Below, piece after piece: positions 12,036 to 22,345 of a DNA stretch of 64,000 nucleotides (the stretch's first letter is position 1; every line of letters begins with the position of its first letter). This DNA comes from Epiperipatus broadwayi (lineage: Eukaryota; Onychophora; Udeonychophora; Euonychophora; Peripatidae). The notes beneath the pieces were generated by a model. It was not told where the DNA came from and did not search any database. It saw only the letters and a list, made by a program, of their open reading frames with translations. The position numbers and the translations under genes are program-made. Location: assembly GCA_028023455.1 (NCBI GenBank), contig JAQFVV010012507.1, forward strand, positions 1,240,001 to 1,304,000. The letters run 5' to 3'.

Positions 12036-13963
12036 AAAATATATATATATATATATCAACTTGTTCCAAATACATCAAATAAAGTTTTTGAAAAGAAAAG
12101 AAGTGTTTTAATTATAGAATTATATGGCTACATTATTTGATATAATTTTTTTTCTTAAAATGACTATATATATAAAATATTTGAACAGTCACACTTAGAG
12201 TTCCTAAGTTTGCCACAAAATATTTCAATATATTTTGTCCATAAAGTAGTGTGTGCCTATAATTAACTACACTTTTTTATGGGTTGTAAATTTTAATTCA
12301 GGTATTTTATTTTTGGGTCCATCATTTTAAATAATCTCGATTTTATTGAATCTCTGGATGTTACATATCTTTTTTACCATTAAGTCTAGGAAGTCTATAA
12401 ATCGATTATTCTAATAAAATCAAATACGGTAACATAGAAAGAAAATATTCACTGTCTCATTAGATATCTATAAAGAAATAGTTAACATGCATAATATCAT
12501 AAGGTTTATTGATTATATATTTGTGTTAGCCAGTAAATCATGTAGTAATGATTTAAATCCTCATCTTAGTAAACTCTGTTATGTATATTAAATAAATCAT
12601 AACATCTGTAGAATATGACTTTAATTTCATAAGCTCTGCCACTTTATGTTGTCAACCATAATGACACAGCAGCTCTTAATTAAATTCTCCATAATTGATG
12701 TTTATCTTCATTGGTTCCAATCATCAATTCGACAAGTAAAAATTTTGGAAGCAACTAATCATCTTATCTTTAAATTTTCTGTCGAGATTTCCTCATTATA
12801 TATATATTCAAACGAGTAATATAGTTGAATACCAAACAAAAATAAGTTTTTGCCAAAATCTCTGTTGTTGTTGGTTTTTTTTTTTTAAAAAAAAAAAAAA
12901 AAACCACATTAATTAATTTATTTACTTTTTCTTAAAAATAAACAGTTGAGTTATTTTTATATATCTATATCTTAATTAAATTTAAAATATAAATACTGTA
13001 TATTTTTTATCATTTATAATTTAATTTCAATATAATTCAGAGTTGTTGTTTTTTTTTAATTTTAAATATTTAACTCATTTTACTTTTTTTTTAAAAATGC
13101 AATAAAAACGGGTAAAAATTTTTAGTTTTTATTATTTCTTCCAAAAAAAAAATACTATTGTAGCATTTTTATCTTTTACTTAAATCTTTTTTTCGATTTA
13201 AAGATTAATTAACAAAAAATTTAATATTTTATAAATCGTTTACTCATATCATCTTTATATTATGGCATTGGTTCTGGAAATTTTAAAACGACTTTATTCC
13301 ATTCTCCATTTCCATTTTATTTATTTTAATTAACTTCCTTTTAGATTTCAATGATGACTTGATATTTAATAAATAAAAGAAAATGGGTTTTAAAAAAGTT
13401 AAACTGATTTATATATATTTTGTGATGTGAAATACCCATAACATCTCTCTATATATAACGCTAAATTAGAAATTATATAATAAAATAATCAAATATTTTA
13501 AATCTTCTAGACATCACATCACACACTGAAACAAACTTTTAAATTACCCTATAATATAAAAAATTAATTATAACAATAGCAACATTATATCCAAAATTAA
13601 TCAGTAATCAAAATCTCATATTAAAAAATAATCATTTATAATCTACAATAAAGTAAATGAACTTATTATCACAGATTCAAAATATGGCATAAACTTAGAA
13701 TATCATATTTAAAAAAATTTAAATTGAGTATAAATACTTTGTAAAGTTATTATATCTCAAAACACTAAACTGTGTTAAATAATGTGTACGAACTGATAAA
13801 TAATAAATGTAGTAACAGTAACGTATAAGCATGTTACTTAAAATAATATTGAAATCTTTAATTAATGTACTAAATAAAGCAAGTAGCAAAATATTTTACT
13901 TTGATACAATATACACTTTCTAATTGAAATTTTTGTGCACTTTATGTAATATATGATTAAATA
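11115..13963. other. AT-rich non-genic stretch
   Basis: No coding signal. It contains (TA)n at about 11996-12034, a T-run followed directly by an A-run at about 12875-12903 (itself palindromic), and the inverted repeat listed separately. Confidence 0.6.
11941..12130. repeat. Perfect 57-bp inverted repeat around a (TA)n loop
   Basis: The arm at 11941-11997 (starting TAGCCATATAATTC) is the exact reverse complement of 12074-12130. The loop of about 76 nt is mostly (TA)n. I see no target duplication. It could be a foldback element or a template-switch product; an assembly or amplification artefact is also possible. Confidence 0.85.
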
Positions 13964-15310
13964 GTGATGTACCAGATGATTGGAAGAATGCAGTATTAAT
14001 ATTAATATGTAAAAAGGTGATAAAGAAGATGTTAGAAATTACAGACCTATCAGCCTTTTATCAGTTTTATACAAAAATTTTATTAAGATAATTACAACTC
14101 ATCTACAGAAAACACTGGATTTCCACCAACCAAGAGAACAAGCTGGATTTAAAAGTGGTTTTAGTACAGTAGATCATATCCAGGTATTGAGAGAAATTTT
14201 AGAAAGGACAAATGAATATGTGTTACCATTATGCTTAGGATTTGTAGACTATGAAAAGGCATTTGATTCTATAAACATTTCTTCAGTGATTAAAGCATTG
14301 GATCATCAAGGTGTATATCCAGGATATTGTCATATTTTGAAGAATATTTATAAAAATGCAACAGCAACAATTAGATTACATAATGATAGTAGGAAAATCA
14401 ACATTGAAAAGGAGGGTGACACCATATCTCCAAAACTTTTTACAGCAGTGTTGCAAGAAGTATTTTGTGGATTAAAATGGGAATCTAAAGGAGTGAAAGT
14501 AAATGGAGATTATTTAAGTCATTTAGATTTTGCAGATGATGTAGTTGTTTTTGAAAATAATGCTTTAGAGCTACAGGAAATGTTGCAGGCATTATCAGAT
14601 GAAAGTAGGACTAAAGATAAATGTTAAAAAGACTAAAGTAATGTTTAATAGATTTTCTCAAAATATGAAAATAAAGATTGATTATGATGAGTTAGAAGAA
14701 GTTAACAGTTACAAATACCTTGATCAGATTACTAATACAGATGGAAATATAATGGATGAAATTAATCATAGAATTAAACTTCGTTGGTGTGCTTTTGGTA
14801 GAAATAACTTGATATTAAAAGGAAATATGCCTATGTGTTCGAAAAGGAAGGTTTTTAATAAATGTGTTTTGCCAGTTCTTACTTATGGATCTGAGACTTG
14901 GACACTTAATAGAAGAGCAATACAGAGACTTCAAACCACTCAAAGAAGTATGGAGAGATGCATGTTGGGAGTAACAAGAAGGAATCGAAAACGCAATGTA
15001 TGGATAAGAGAACAAACAGGTGTTACTGATCTCATTGAAAAAATTAGAAGACTGAAGTGAAATTGAGCTGGACATATTGTTAGAAGAGATGATAACAGAT
15101 GGACAATTGAAATTTTAAACTGGATTCCAAGAGATTGCAAAAGACCCAGAAATAGACCACATGTAAGATGGATGGATGAAATAAGAAAGTGTGCAGGGGT
15201 GATGTGGAGAAGGGAAGCTATTGATAGGAAAAGATGGATTGAACTTGGAGAGACCTTCATCCTGCAGTGGATTGATAATGTTTGATGATATATATATATA
15301 TATATATAAA
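13964..15310 (+). mobile_element. RTE-type LINE A, 5'-truncated
   Basis: The reverse-transcriptase and C-terminal part of an RTE-like non-LTR retrotransposon. Read across frames it gives VPDDWKNA, RNYRPISLL, REQAGFKSGFSTVDHI, the catalytic FVDYEKAFDSI, LDFADD, SYKYL, LPVLTYGSETW and AGHIVRRDD, in the expected order. The endonuclease half is missing. The 3' end is a (TA)n tail rather than poly(A), as is usual for RTE elements. The same family is present in opposite orientation at 37.69-40.90 kb. Confidence 0.9.
14187..15294 (+). pseudogene. Reverse transcriptase fragment of LINE A
   Basis: The RT palm domain is readable in two frames. The catalytic pair is FVDYEKAFDSI near the start and FADD at 14529-14540 (FADD replaces the commoner YADD, as in LINE B). 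Breaks: a one-base loss in an A-run near 14012 upstream; a short deletion near 14612 (compared with LINE B) that moves the downstream part to another frame from about 14599; and two stops at 15058-15066, where the sister copy and the family expect Trp in the KWNWAGH context. Downstream coding similarity continues to about 15284. It is a dead copy. Confidence 0.85.
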
Positions 15311-15453
15311 CAAAAAAAGACTTATAAATCCAATAAATAATATTATATTTCAACCAGAGGACTGTGTAGTTTTTTTCTTTCTGATGAAAACCAGTCCTCT
15401 GGTTGAAATATAATATTATTTATTGGATTTATAAGTCTTTTTTTGTTTTTATA
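15305..15453. repeat. Near-perfect inverted repeat, about 59-bp arms
   Basis: The arm 15305-15363 pairs with 15393-15453 around a 29-nt loop. The sequence includes CAACCAGAGGACT in one orientation and AGTCCTCTGGTTG in the other. It starts in the (TA)n tail of LINE A. The arms differ by a small A-run indel. Confidence 0.85.
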
Positions 15454-15475
15454 TGTATTTCCTTTGGTTAGTTTG

Positions 15476-15478
<3 letters not shown>

Positions 15479-15552
<74 letters not shown>
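15479..15552. repeat. (TA)n microsatellite, about 36 units
   Basis: An uninterrupted TA dinucleotide run. ORFs across it read as poly(Ile-Tyr) and are meaningless. Confidence 0.95.
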
Positions 15553-15553
<1 letters not shown>

Positions 15554-15587
15554 TATTAATCAATGTCTGTATTCCAATTATAATAAA

Positions 15588-15813
15588 ATATATATAATTA
15601 TTCAAAACAATACAATAATTAATACAGTAACAATATTTTAAACAAATATATACCAATTTAATAGAAGTACTTTCAACTATCTATGTAGTCGTTGTCAACT
15701 AGACTCAAATTGTATTAGAAAAAACCGTTACAAATGTTGGTATATATGGTATATATTTGTTTAAAATATTGTTACTGTATTAATTATTGTATTGTTTTGA
15801 ATAATTATATATA
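15588..15813. repeat. Inverted repeat, about 65-bp arms
   Basis: The arm 15588-15654 (including CAATACAATAATTAATACAG) is the reverse complement of about 15748-15813. The spacer is about 93 nt and the outer ends run into (TA)n. This is the third long hairpin within 4 kb. Confidence 0.8.
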
Positions 15814-15816
15814 TAT

Positions 15817-16269
15817 ATATATATAAAGTAAATAAATATATAAAATCATATTTTTAGCTAAAATACTGTACGTTTTCTCATTTATTTTTATTGCATTTTA
15901 TTGTATGATTAAAGATTTTAAAGTATATAATAAAACTTTTATTTTCTTGTTGGAAATTTTCACATTTATAATAGAGACATAATTCTTTAATTAATTTTGC
16001 AAATATGTTATGAAGTAATTGTCGAAATTTTAAATAAAAATTAGTTCAGTGAATAATGTTTTATGATTGTAATGTACAAATTTTCAATTTGTTTATGGTT
16101 AAATATATTATGATTTAAGGAGAGGGGTATATAAAAATATTCACATTTATAATCAAAAATGTTATCCTAAATCATTTTGCAAGTATATTATATAAAGATA
16201 ATAAATAAAATTAAAAAAATAAATTATATTTTGCTTAATACTTATGTATATATTTTTCAACTTACTTTT
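15817..16269. other. AT-rich spacer, nothing recognised
   Basis: No coding or repeat structure was seen beyond A/T runs. Confidence 0.5.
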
Positions 16270-16593
16270 GTTGCAGTTTATCGTTGCAGAAACACAACTA
16301 TAGAATTAGAGAATGCATTAAATGGTAAAAAAAATATGTAACTGTAATTTTTTTAGGTTATTATAAGGCTTTTAACATTATTAAGCATAAACAATTAAGT
16401 AACAGTTTACAAAATTATGGAGTTTGAGGAAAATCAGTTTTTTTTTTTAAACAATTTCTTAAGTGATAGATATGTTGTATCCAAAATATCAAATGTATTG
16501 AATAATGAACAAAAACATGTATATAGCATTCCTCAAGGTTCTATAATTAGTGTGTTAGTGTGTTATTGTTTCTGATTTTCATAAATGATTTAG

Positions 16594-16718
16594 AAGTAGA
16601 ATGCCTGCTCATACTATTTATATAGCGTAAGCATGTGTTTTAAAGACCTACAGAGGTCCCTAGTGACGATTTTTTCAGACGCTCATTGCTAAGGTTTACA
16701 GCCTTGTTAAAACTATTA
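16594..16718. mobile_element. 125-bp insertion with 14-bp target duplication
   Basis: CATAAATGATTTAG occurs at 16580-16593 and again at 16719-16732, exactly flanking 125 bp that interrupt the FINDL motif of LINE C. The insert is richer in G+C than its surroundings (CAGAGGTCCCTAGTGACG, CAGACGCTCATTGC). There is no poly(A) and no tRNA boxes that I can see. The family is unknown; the duplication length suits LINE-driven retroposition. Confidence 0.7.
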
Positions 16719-16837
16719 CATAAATGATTTAGGAAATATTAATATTAAAAGATTAATATAACAATATGCATATGTTACTGTCATTATGAGTATAAATGAC
16801 AATATTGATATTTCAATGAAAGAATGGCAAGAATTGT

Positions 16838-17525
16838 CGTTTTTTTTTTTGTTATCAAAAACAAACTTTATTAAACCAAAAAAAATAAATAAATAAATAC
16901 ATAATATTGTATAATAAAAACAATATGCAAATTAAAGTTCTATAGGTAGAAATTGGTCTTCAAATGTCAATAAGATCCCATGTGCTATTAAATAAATCTT
17001 GTGATGATATTCTATTGTCTCTTGCTTTTATCATTCTGATTTTTCTAATAATAATCTTCAAAGGATCTGTACAATTAGAATTAAGGATAATATCACATCG
17101 AGTTAGCCATAAACTATATATTTAAAAAGTGACATGTCTAATATCAGCAAAATTTCCCGCTGTAATTGCTTTTTTCAATACATGTATCAATGAGCCTTTA
17201 TGATTATAAATAAAGCTAATAAAATATCTTCTAACTTGCAAATAACTGCATTCATCAAAAATATGTTCAACCGTATCTTCATCTCTGTGACATAAACCAC
17301 ATAGACCATCAATAAAATTAAATCCATGGTTTCTTGTTAAAAAACTACAAGTAGGTAGTGCATTTAAATTTATTTTTATCAGGAAATCAAAATATTTTGG
17401 CTCCAGACCCCACCATCTAAACTTTTTCAGCAGATTAAATGTTGTTAAGTTAAGACTTGAATTAATAGGCACTATTGCTTCATTAATGAGATAATAAGCC
17501 TCCTAGTATTGTCTTTTGGTGCTTT
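16838..17525 (-). mobile_element. LINE D: 3' end of an L1/Tx1-type LINE, nested in LINE C
   Basis: On the minus strand an ORF-2 C-terminus is followed by a 3' UTR with TTTAATAAAG and a terminal A-run (T-run at about 16839-16851 on the plus strand). The surrounding LINE C reading resumes at about 17530 (NLYK...). A possible short target duplication is ATTGTC on both sides (about 16836 and 17508). It is 5'-truncated, as expected for target-primed reverse transcription. Confidence 0.7.
17122..17472 (-). pseudogene. zf-RVT C-terminal domain of LINE ORF2
   Basis: The 116-codon frame reads FRWWGLEPKYFDFLIKINL, then ALPTCSFL, then a zinc-binding cluster CGLC-x8-H-x4-C (HRDEDTVEHIFDEC). This matches the zf-RVT domain found downstream of the reverse transcriptase in L1/Tx1-type ORF2 proteins. 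The polymerase itself is missing through 5' truncation. A relative of the LINE at 57-60 kb is plausible but cannot be shown, because that copy has lost this part. Confidence 0.75.
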
Positions 17526-18569
17526 AAAAGATGAATTTATATAAATAGAAACAAAAACAAAATGTAGGTCAATATGCTCTCTTCACATGAAATATAAAAA
17601 TATTGAGTTACATCTTCATTCACATGAATGTTTATATGACAATAATGTACTATATAATGATAATAAGTGTATAAAAGCAAAACAGTAAAAATATATTAGT
17701 TGTTTTGGAAAGATAAAATTTCTTGGAAACATCCTATAAACATCTCAATTAATAAATTTGGATATTTTATAACAATATTCTACAAAATCGAAGATATTTT
17801 TCCATTGAATTGTCTTATTGTTACATATAAATCTTTATGTGAAACTTTATTGAGATATGGAATAATGCTTTATGGTTTTGCAAGTTTTTTAATATTAATA
17901 GATTAGCATTGCTGCAAAAAAGAATAATTGATCTAATAGAAAAAAAATATATCAATAAAGAATAAAGTGTATACAAATTTAATATTTTATTATTTACTCA
18001 ATTTCTGAATTATATAATTATAGAGCAAAAAAATTGATAGAAGTTTCAAAAACTTTATATAAAATAATTTGAAATGTGTTTTAAAAAAAAGCAGATACAA
18101 ACATAGTTTCAAAATATTGTAATAAATATATAACTAGAGTAAGAAATCATTATGGTCCTAAATTATTTAATAATTTACCTATTGCGTTAGGAAGCTGGCA
18201 ACATTATAGGAAAATAAAACAAATTAAAAATATATTAAAGAGGGGAAAGAGGAAAAAATTAGTATATAGAAATATATATATATATGATTATCTAATCAAT
18301 ATTTTTATCATATAATTAATATATTATTAAAATGTAATTTATTGTTACTATGATTATTAGCATATTTTGTATTAATGTTTAAAAGTTTTATGTAAATATC
18401 TAAAATGTTATAAACATGTTCTTCTATATAAAAGTGCAACTATGGCTTAGTAAGTGAAGAATGACATTTGTATTTGTGTAAATATATTTTGATCTGTATT
18501 TAAATGAATGAATGTAATGTATGTATTTATTTTAATAAACAGTATTATTATTTTTTTTAAAAAAATAAT

Positions 18570-18910
18570 GATATAAGTTCTTTTTTTTAATTATATAATA
18601 AAATATTTCCCCCCTTTTTTGGGGGTATAACTTTCATTTCTTTATCAGACAAGAAAGTTATATTATTTTAAATGACATCAGCATTCTATTACATTCAATA
18701 TTACTAATGGCTGCTAATTTTGAAAAATCATTTTAGTTTTTTTTTAAATAGTAGTTACAACTTTATGATTTTTACAAGACAAATTTTTATATACAATATT
18801 TTTGAATGAGAGGATAACTATATTATCTTTCTTCTTCATGATATTTGTTTTTTATGCTAATATACTGTAAATATGATAATGCATCATCAATATTGAAATA
18901 TATATATATA
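18570..18910. other. AT-rich spacer with a small C/G hairpin
   Basis: A short stem CCCCC-TTTTTT-GGGGG lies at about 18610-18627. Nothing else is recognised. Confidence 0.4.
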
Positions 18911-19740
18911 TATAGGGGATTTGAACTCAGACTTTCAAGCACCCATCAACTATCCGCACTATCTCATACAACTGATATACATGACCACACATATGTAGAA
19001 AAGATAAATAATCACCACTATATGTATTTCATGCTAAACCAGCATTCATCAGTTAGTCCAGATTATCATCTTCCACACATATATATTATCAGTGCTCAGT
19101 TTATATTAAGATAGAAAATTCTCACACTTTAATGGACAGGCTTCAATATACTCCAACTTCCAACTTTTCAGTCATCCATATCATTGAAAATCTGATGATG
19201 GAAAGCCCAATTCTATGCTGATGCCAATATTATTGCCATGCCTTTGTTGACCTGAAGTCACTTTGATTCCTCATGTATAGGACATTGTCCATTTAAATAC
19301 ATAAAAGGGGAATGTGCAGGATACAAGCTTCATATGTAAATATTTGAAAACCAGGCACTCTTCACAAACCTGGAACTTCATTGTAAATATAGGGAATTTG
19401 AATTCAGACTTTCAAGAACCCATAAACTATCCACCCTATTTCATACAACTGATATATATGACCACACATATGTAGAAAAAAACAATAATCACCAATATGC
19501 ATATTTCATGCTAAACCATTATTCATCAATTGGTCCAGATGATCATCTCCCACACATATATATAATCAGTGCTCAGTTTATATTAAGACCTCTAACTTTT
19601 CAGCCATCCATGTCATTAAAAATCTGATGATGGAAAGCCTAATCCCATGCTGATGCCAACATTACCGCCATGCCCATGTTAACGTGAAGTCACTCTGACC
19701 GCTCAGGTATAGGACATTATCCATTTAAATACTCAAAAGA
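18911..19740. repeat. Two direct copies of a ~350-bp SINE-like unit
   Basis: Copy 1 (about 18914-19300) and copy 2 (about 19388-19735) share GATTTGAACTCAGACTTTCA, GACCACACATATGTAG and CATGCTGATGCCAA-type blocks with many substitutions. GGGGATTTGAACTC in copy 1 is the complement of a tRNA-like B box (GAGTTCAAATCC), so the unit may be a minus-strand tRNA-derived SINE. Each copy ends near TCCATTTAAATAC. No A box is convincing. Confidence 0.6.
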
Positions 19741-19960
19741 AAATTTTGTTGTTCGATTTGAAAGTGCATCAAGTAGTCTTCTAGGCTGATGATGATATTG
19801 ATTGTGACAGTAATACCTATACAATAGAGATTAATTGATATTTTTATCAATGTTTAAAATATTTAAAATATTAGAGATTTTCTGTAAGTTGCACTAAATA
19901 AGCATATGTTATTTAATATAATTACATATTTATGTTCTGTTTAATTATATATATATATAT

Positions 19961-22297
19961 TGTAAATATCGATAAGTCTATCTATATTTTAAAAATTGTC
20001 ATTTGTTATTTTAAAAAAAATCTCTTTGAGTTGTTGTTTATATATGAAATATTATTATTGTTTATGGTTATTAGTTATAGTTATTGTTTGGATTTATTAT
20101 ATTATTTATATGTTGATAGTACATCGCTGTGAATATTTAATTATTAAAGATAAATAAAGACATATAAATTGTTGATTATAAAAAAAAAAGATTATTTTAT
20201 TTGTAGTGATTATTAAAAAAATGTAATGTTATTATTTATGTATATATACATATATTTTAAAAGCTGTCAAATAAATTTTCGATTTAATATTTTTTTTTAT
20301 ATGGTTAATATTTTTTTTGAATGTTAATTGTTTAAAAGAAAACATATGTAACAATGGTTTTTAAAACAGCATTTGCTGGCACTCGGAGAACAACAACAGC
20401 AACACAAAAGAAGCCATTATTATTAGGATAGTGATTAAACAAACAAAAGGATAAAAATTTGTTGTACTTTGTTTCTTTGAAATTGCCATTCTTAAGAATA
20501 GTGGAATAAGATAAATTTCTGTAATCAATACATAAACATGACTGGCTAATATATATATATATATCGCAGCCAAGGGGCTGCGCTGTTTTCTTTCATTTAT
20601 TCCAAGGCAGTTTAAAAAGAAAAACTGAGCAAATTTCATCACATGAATTTCATCGCGTTTGAAGCCAAAATTTGACATAGCTATCTGGAATCTATAATGG
20701 TCAATCTAATAATAATCTGGAGGTAACTAAAATTAATTAACATTTTGGATTCAACATGTCAATTATTATTTTTTTTTTTCAAGGAGAGAAATTTAAAAAG
20801 GAAAAATGAAATATATGTATGTGCATTTGGAAATCAATAATTTCTTCTAACATGGTATTTCTTTAATTTAACTTTAGATAGAATGCATTCTAATATTAAA
20901 CAGATAAAGGAATAAAACAGCAGATTAAGTTGAACTTTGAAAGGTAGTAAAAAAAAAAAAACTTTATTAATATATATGTTTATATATATACTTTTGAGAT
21001 CGATATTCTTTTTTTTTTTACTTTTATTTTTCATTATAAAAATATAACGTTTTTATAAATATTCAATTCAAGCGTCTTGTTTTCTAACAGCAATAAACGT
21101 TTAACAAGTATCAAAATTAACATTTAAGTAATTTAAAATCTTAAAGAATGACATATAGTTTTGGGTTGCATATGGGTTGTTATGTATATTTTAATAAGTG
21201 AAATTTATATTCGCAAAATTTTTATTATAAAATTTTTTTATTATTAATTTATCTATTTTCATTTTTTTAACTTCATATGATAATTCTTATGCAGACCAAA
21301 ACAATAATTTATATATATTTGCTGTATATAATATATATTTTTTATTTTTTTATTTTTGAATATTTGAAAAATATAAATATGGATTTATATTTATATTAAT
21401 AACTACTTGTTAAGCACAGATATGTCTTTATCTATTTAATATATGTATATACTTATTGTAAGTATATACATATATTTATTATTTGGGTTTGTATTTAAAA
21501 ACTATTTAATACACTTATACTACCTAAAATTAATATAGAAATAAAGGATGTACTATTTGTTTTATAAATAATGCCTTTTGTAATTTATTTGAAAAAGTAT
21601 TAATATTTTAGTCTTATTTTTCTTTTAGTGCCAGAGTCATTATGAAATTAATTGAATTTACAGTTTAATAAAGGATAACTTCGTATTTTACTTATTATTT
21701 AGTCTTTAAGTTACTTACACATATCATTATTCATTGATATGTCTAAATATACATAAATTTACTTATTAGATGTGTATATTGGATTTAATAGAATTCCCTT
21801 TGTTTCTGATATTTATATTTGATTAGTTTGTCATATCAACCTTGAAAATAAATTATAATGATAGATCTCATTGCTCTGTATGATTTTAGATTTATTTCAT
21901 GTATAGCTAGTTGGAAGGGCATATAAACAATTTATTTAAATATAACTGGGATAATTTTATCTTTCTTCATTTAAATTATACAATTTATTATATTAGGCTT
22001 TCTCAACAATTGGATTCATTTAGATTATATATATTCCATTACGTTTATCATCCAATGTTTTAAGCATTATTTTCTTCTCATATATTGACGTTCCATTACA
22101 TTTGAGGTATAATATGTTTATATGATATATTGTCCATTACATTTGGACGCCACAACGTGGTCAGCATAATATGTTTGTTCAATTGTCCATTACATTTGGT
22201 GCCTCAAAGTTAGGAGCCTGGTTAATTAATGATTATTGTTGCAAAAGTTCATATGTTTATTTTTATTTGAGATCATATAAAGATACCTTCCATTACA
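19961..22297 (+). repeat. 5' LTR of element 2
   Basis: Starts TGTAAATATC and ends CCTTCCATTACA. A splice-donor-like TTGTAAGTAT lies at about 21456-21465 and is also present in the 3' LTR at about 27866. The last ~270 bp are an array of units containing TCCATTACATTTGG (see findings). The antisense 105-codon ORF inside it is treated as chance. Confidence 0.85.
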
Positions 22298-22345
22298 TTT
22301 GGCGCAACAACTAGGGCTTGAAATAAGCTAATTAGGGCTTGAAAT
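22020..22345 (+). repeat. Iterated LTR-end/primer-site cassettes
   Basis: TTCCATTAC(A/G)TTT recurs at about 22025, 22090, 22132, 22182 and 22289. Three of these are followed by primer-site-like sequence: TGGACGCCACAACGTGG, TGGTGCCTCAAAGTTAGG and TGGCGCAACAACTAGGGC. Only the last is the functional junction; the others lie inside the LTR. AGGGCTTGAAATA is repeated again at about 22334-22346. The 3' LTR has one unit more (about 28541-28618). Confidence 0.75.
22300..22323 (+). promoter_or_regulatory. Primer-binding site, tRNA-Lys(CUU)-like
   Basis: TGGCGCAACAACTAGGGC then TTGAAA, two bases after the CA end of the 5' LTR. The known tRNA-Lys1,2 primer site is TGGCGCCCAACGTGGGGC. This site agrees at the TGGCGC start and the GGGCTxGAA end but is imperfect between; the cassette at about 22143 (TGGACGCCACAACGTGG) is closer in the middle. 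Confidence 0.6.

Larger units (their letters stand above)
16270..18560 (+). mobile_element. Old jockey/CR1-type LINE C, split by two insertions
   Basis: Decayed reverse-transcriptase motifs occur in order: a RNTTIELENAL helix, YYKAFNIIKHKQL, LSDRYVVSKISNV, IPQGSII, FINDL, YAYVTVIM (YADD region), PLNCLIVTYKSL, LLRYGIMLYG and, near the end, RNHYGPKLFNNLP. This set is typical of jockey/CR1-superfamily LINEs. Frames change often. FINDL is cut by a 125-bp insertion (16594-16718), and the stretch after the catalytic region is cut by antisense LINE D (about 16838-17525). The 3' end has AATAAA-like words and an A/T tail around 18530-18565. Confidence 0.75.

Noticed and set aside
15468-15656. ORFs with poly(Ile-Tyr) tracts, here and at 62480-62764
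   Set aside because: Translation of (TA)n microsatellites.
20361-20678. A 105-codon minus-strand ORF kept open in both LTRs of element 2 (also 26768-27085)
   Set aside because: Both LTRs are near-identical, so openness is inherited. The few differences change amino acids freely (Arg/His, Pro/Ser, Glu/Thr), and the product is a hydrophobic Ile/Leu/Tyr run through a (TA)n stretch. No sign of selection.
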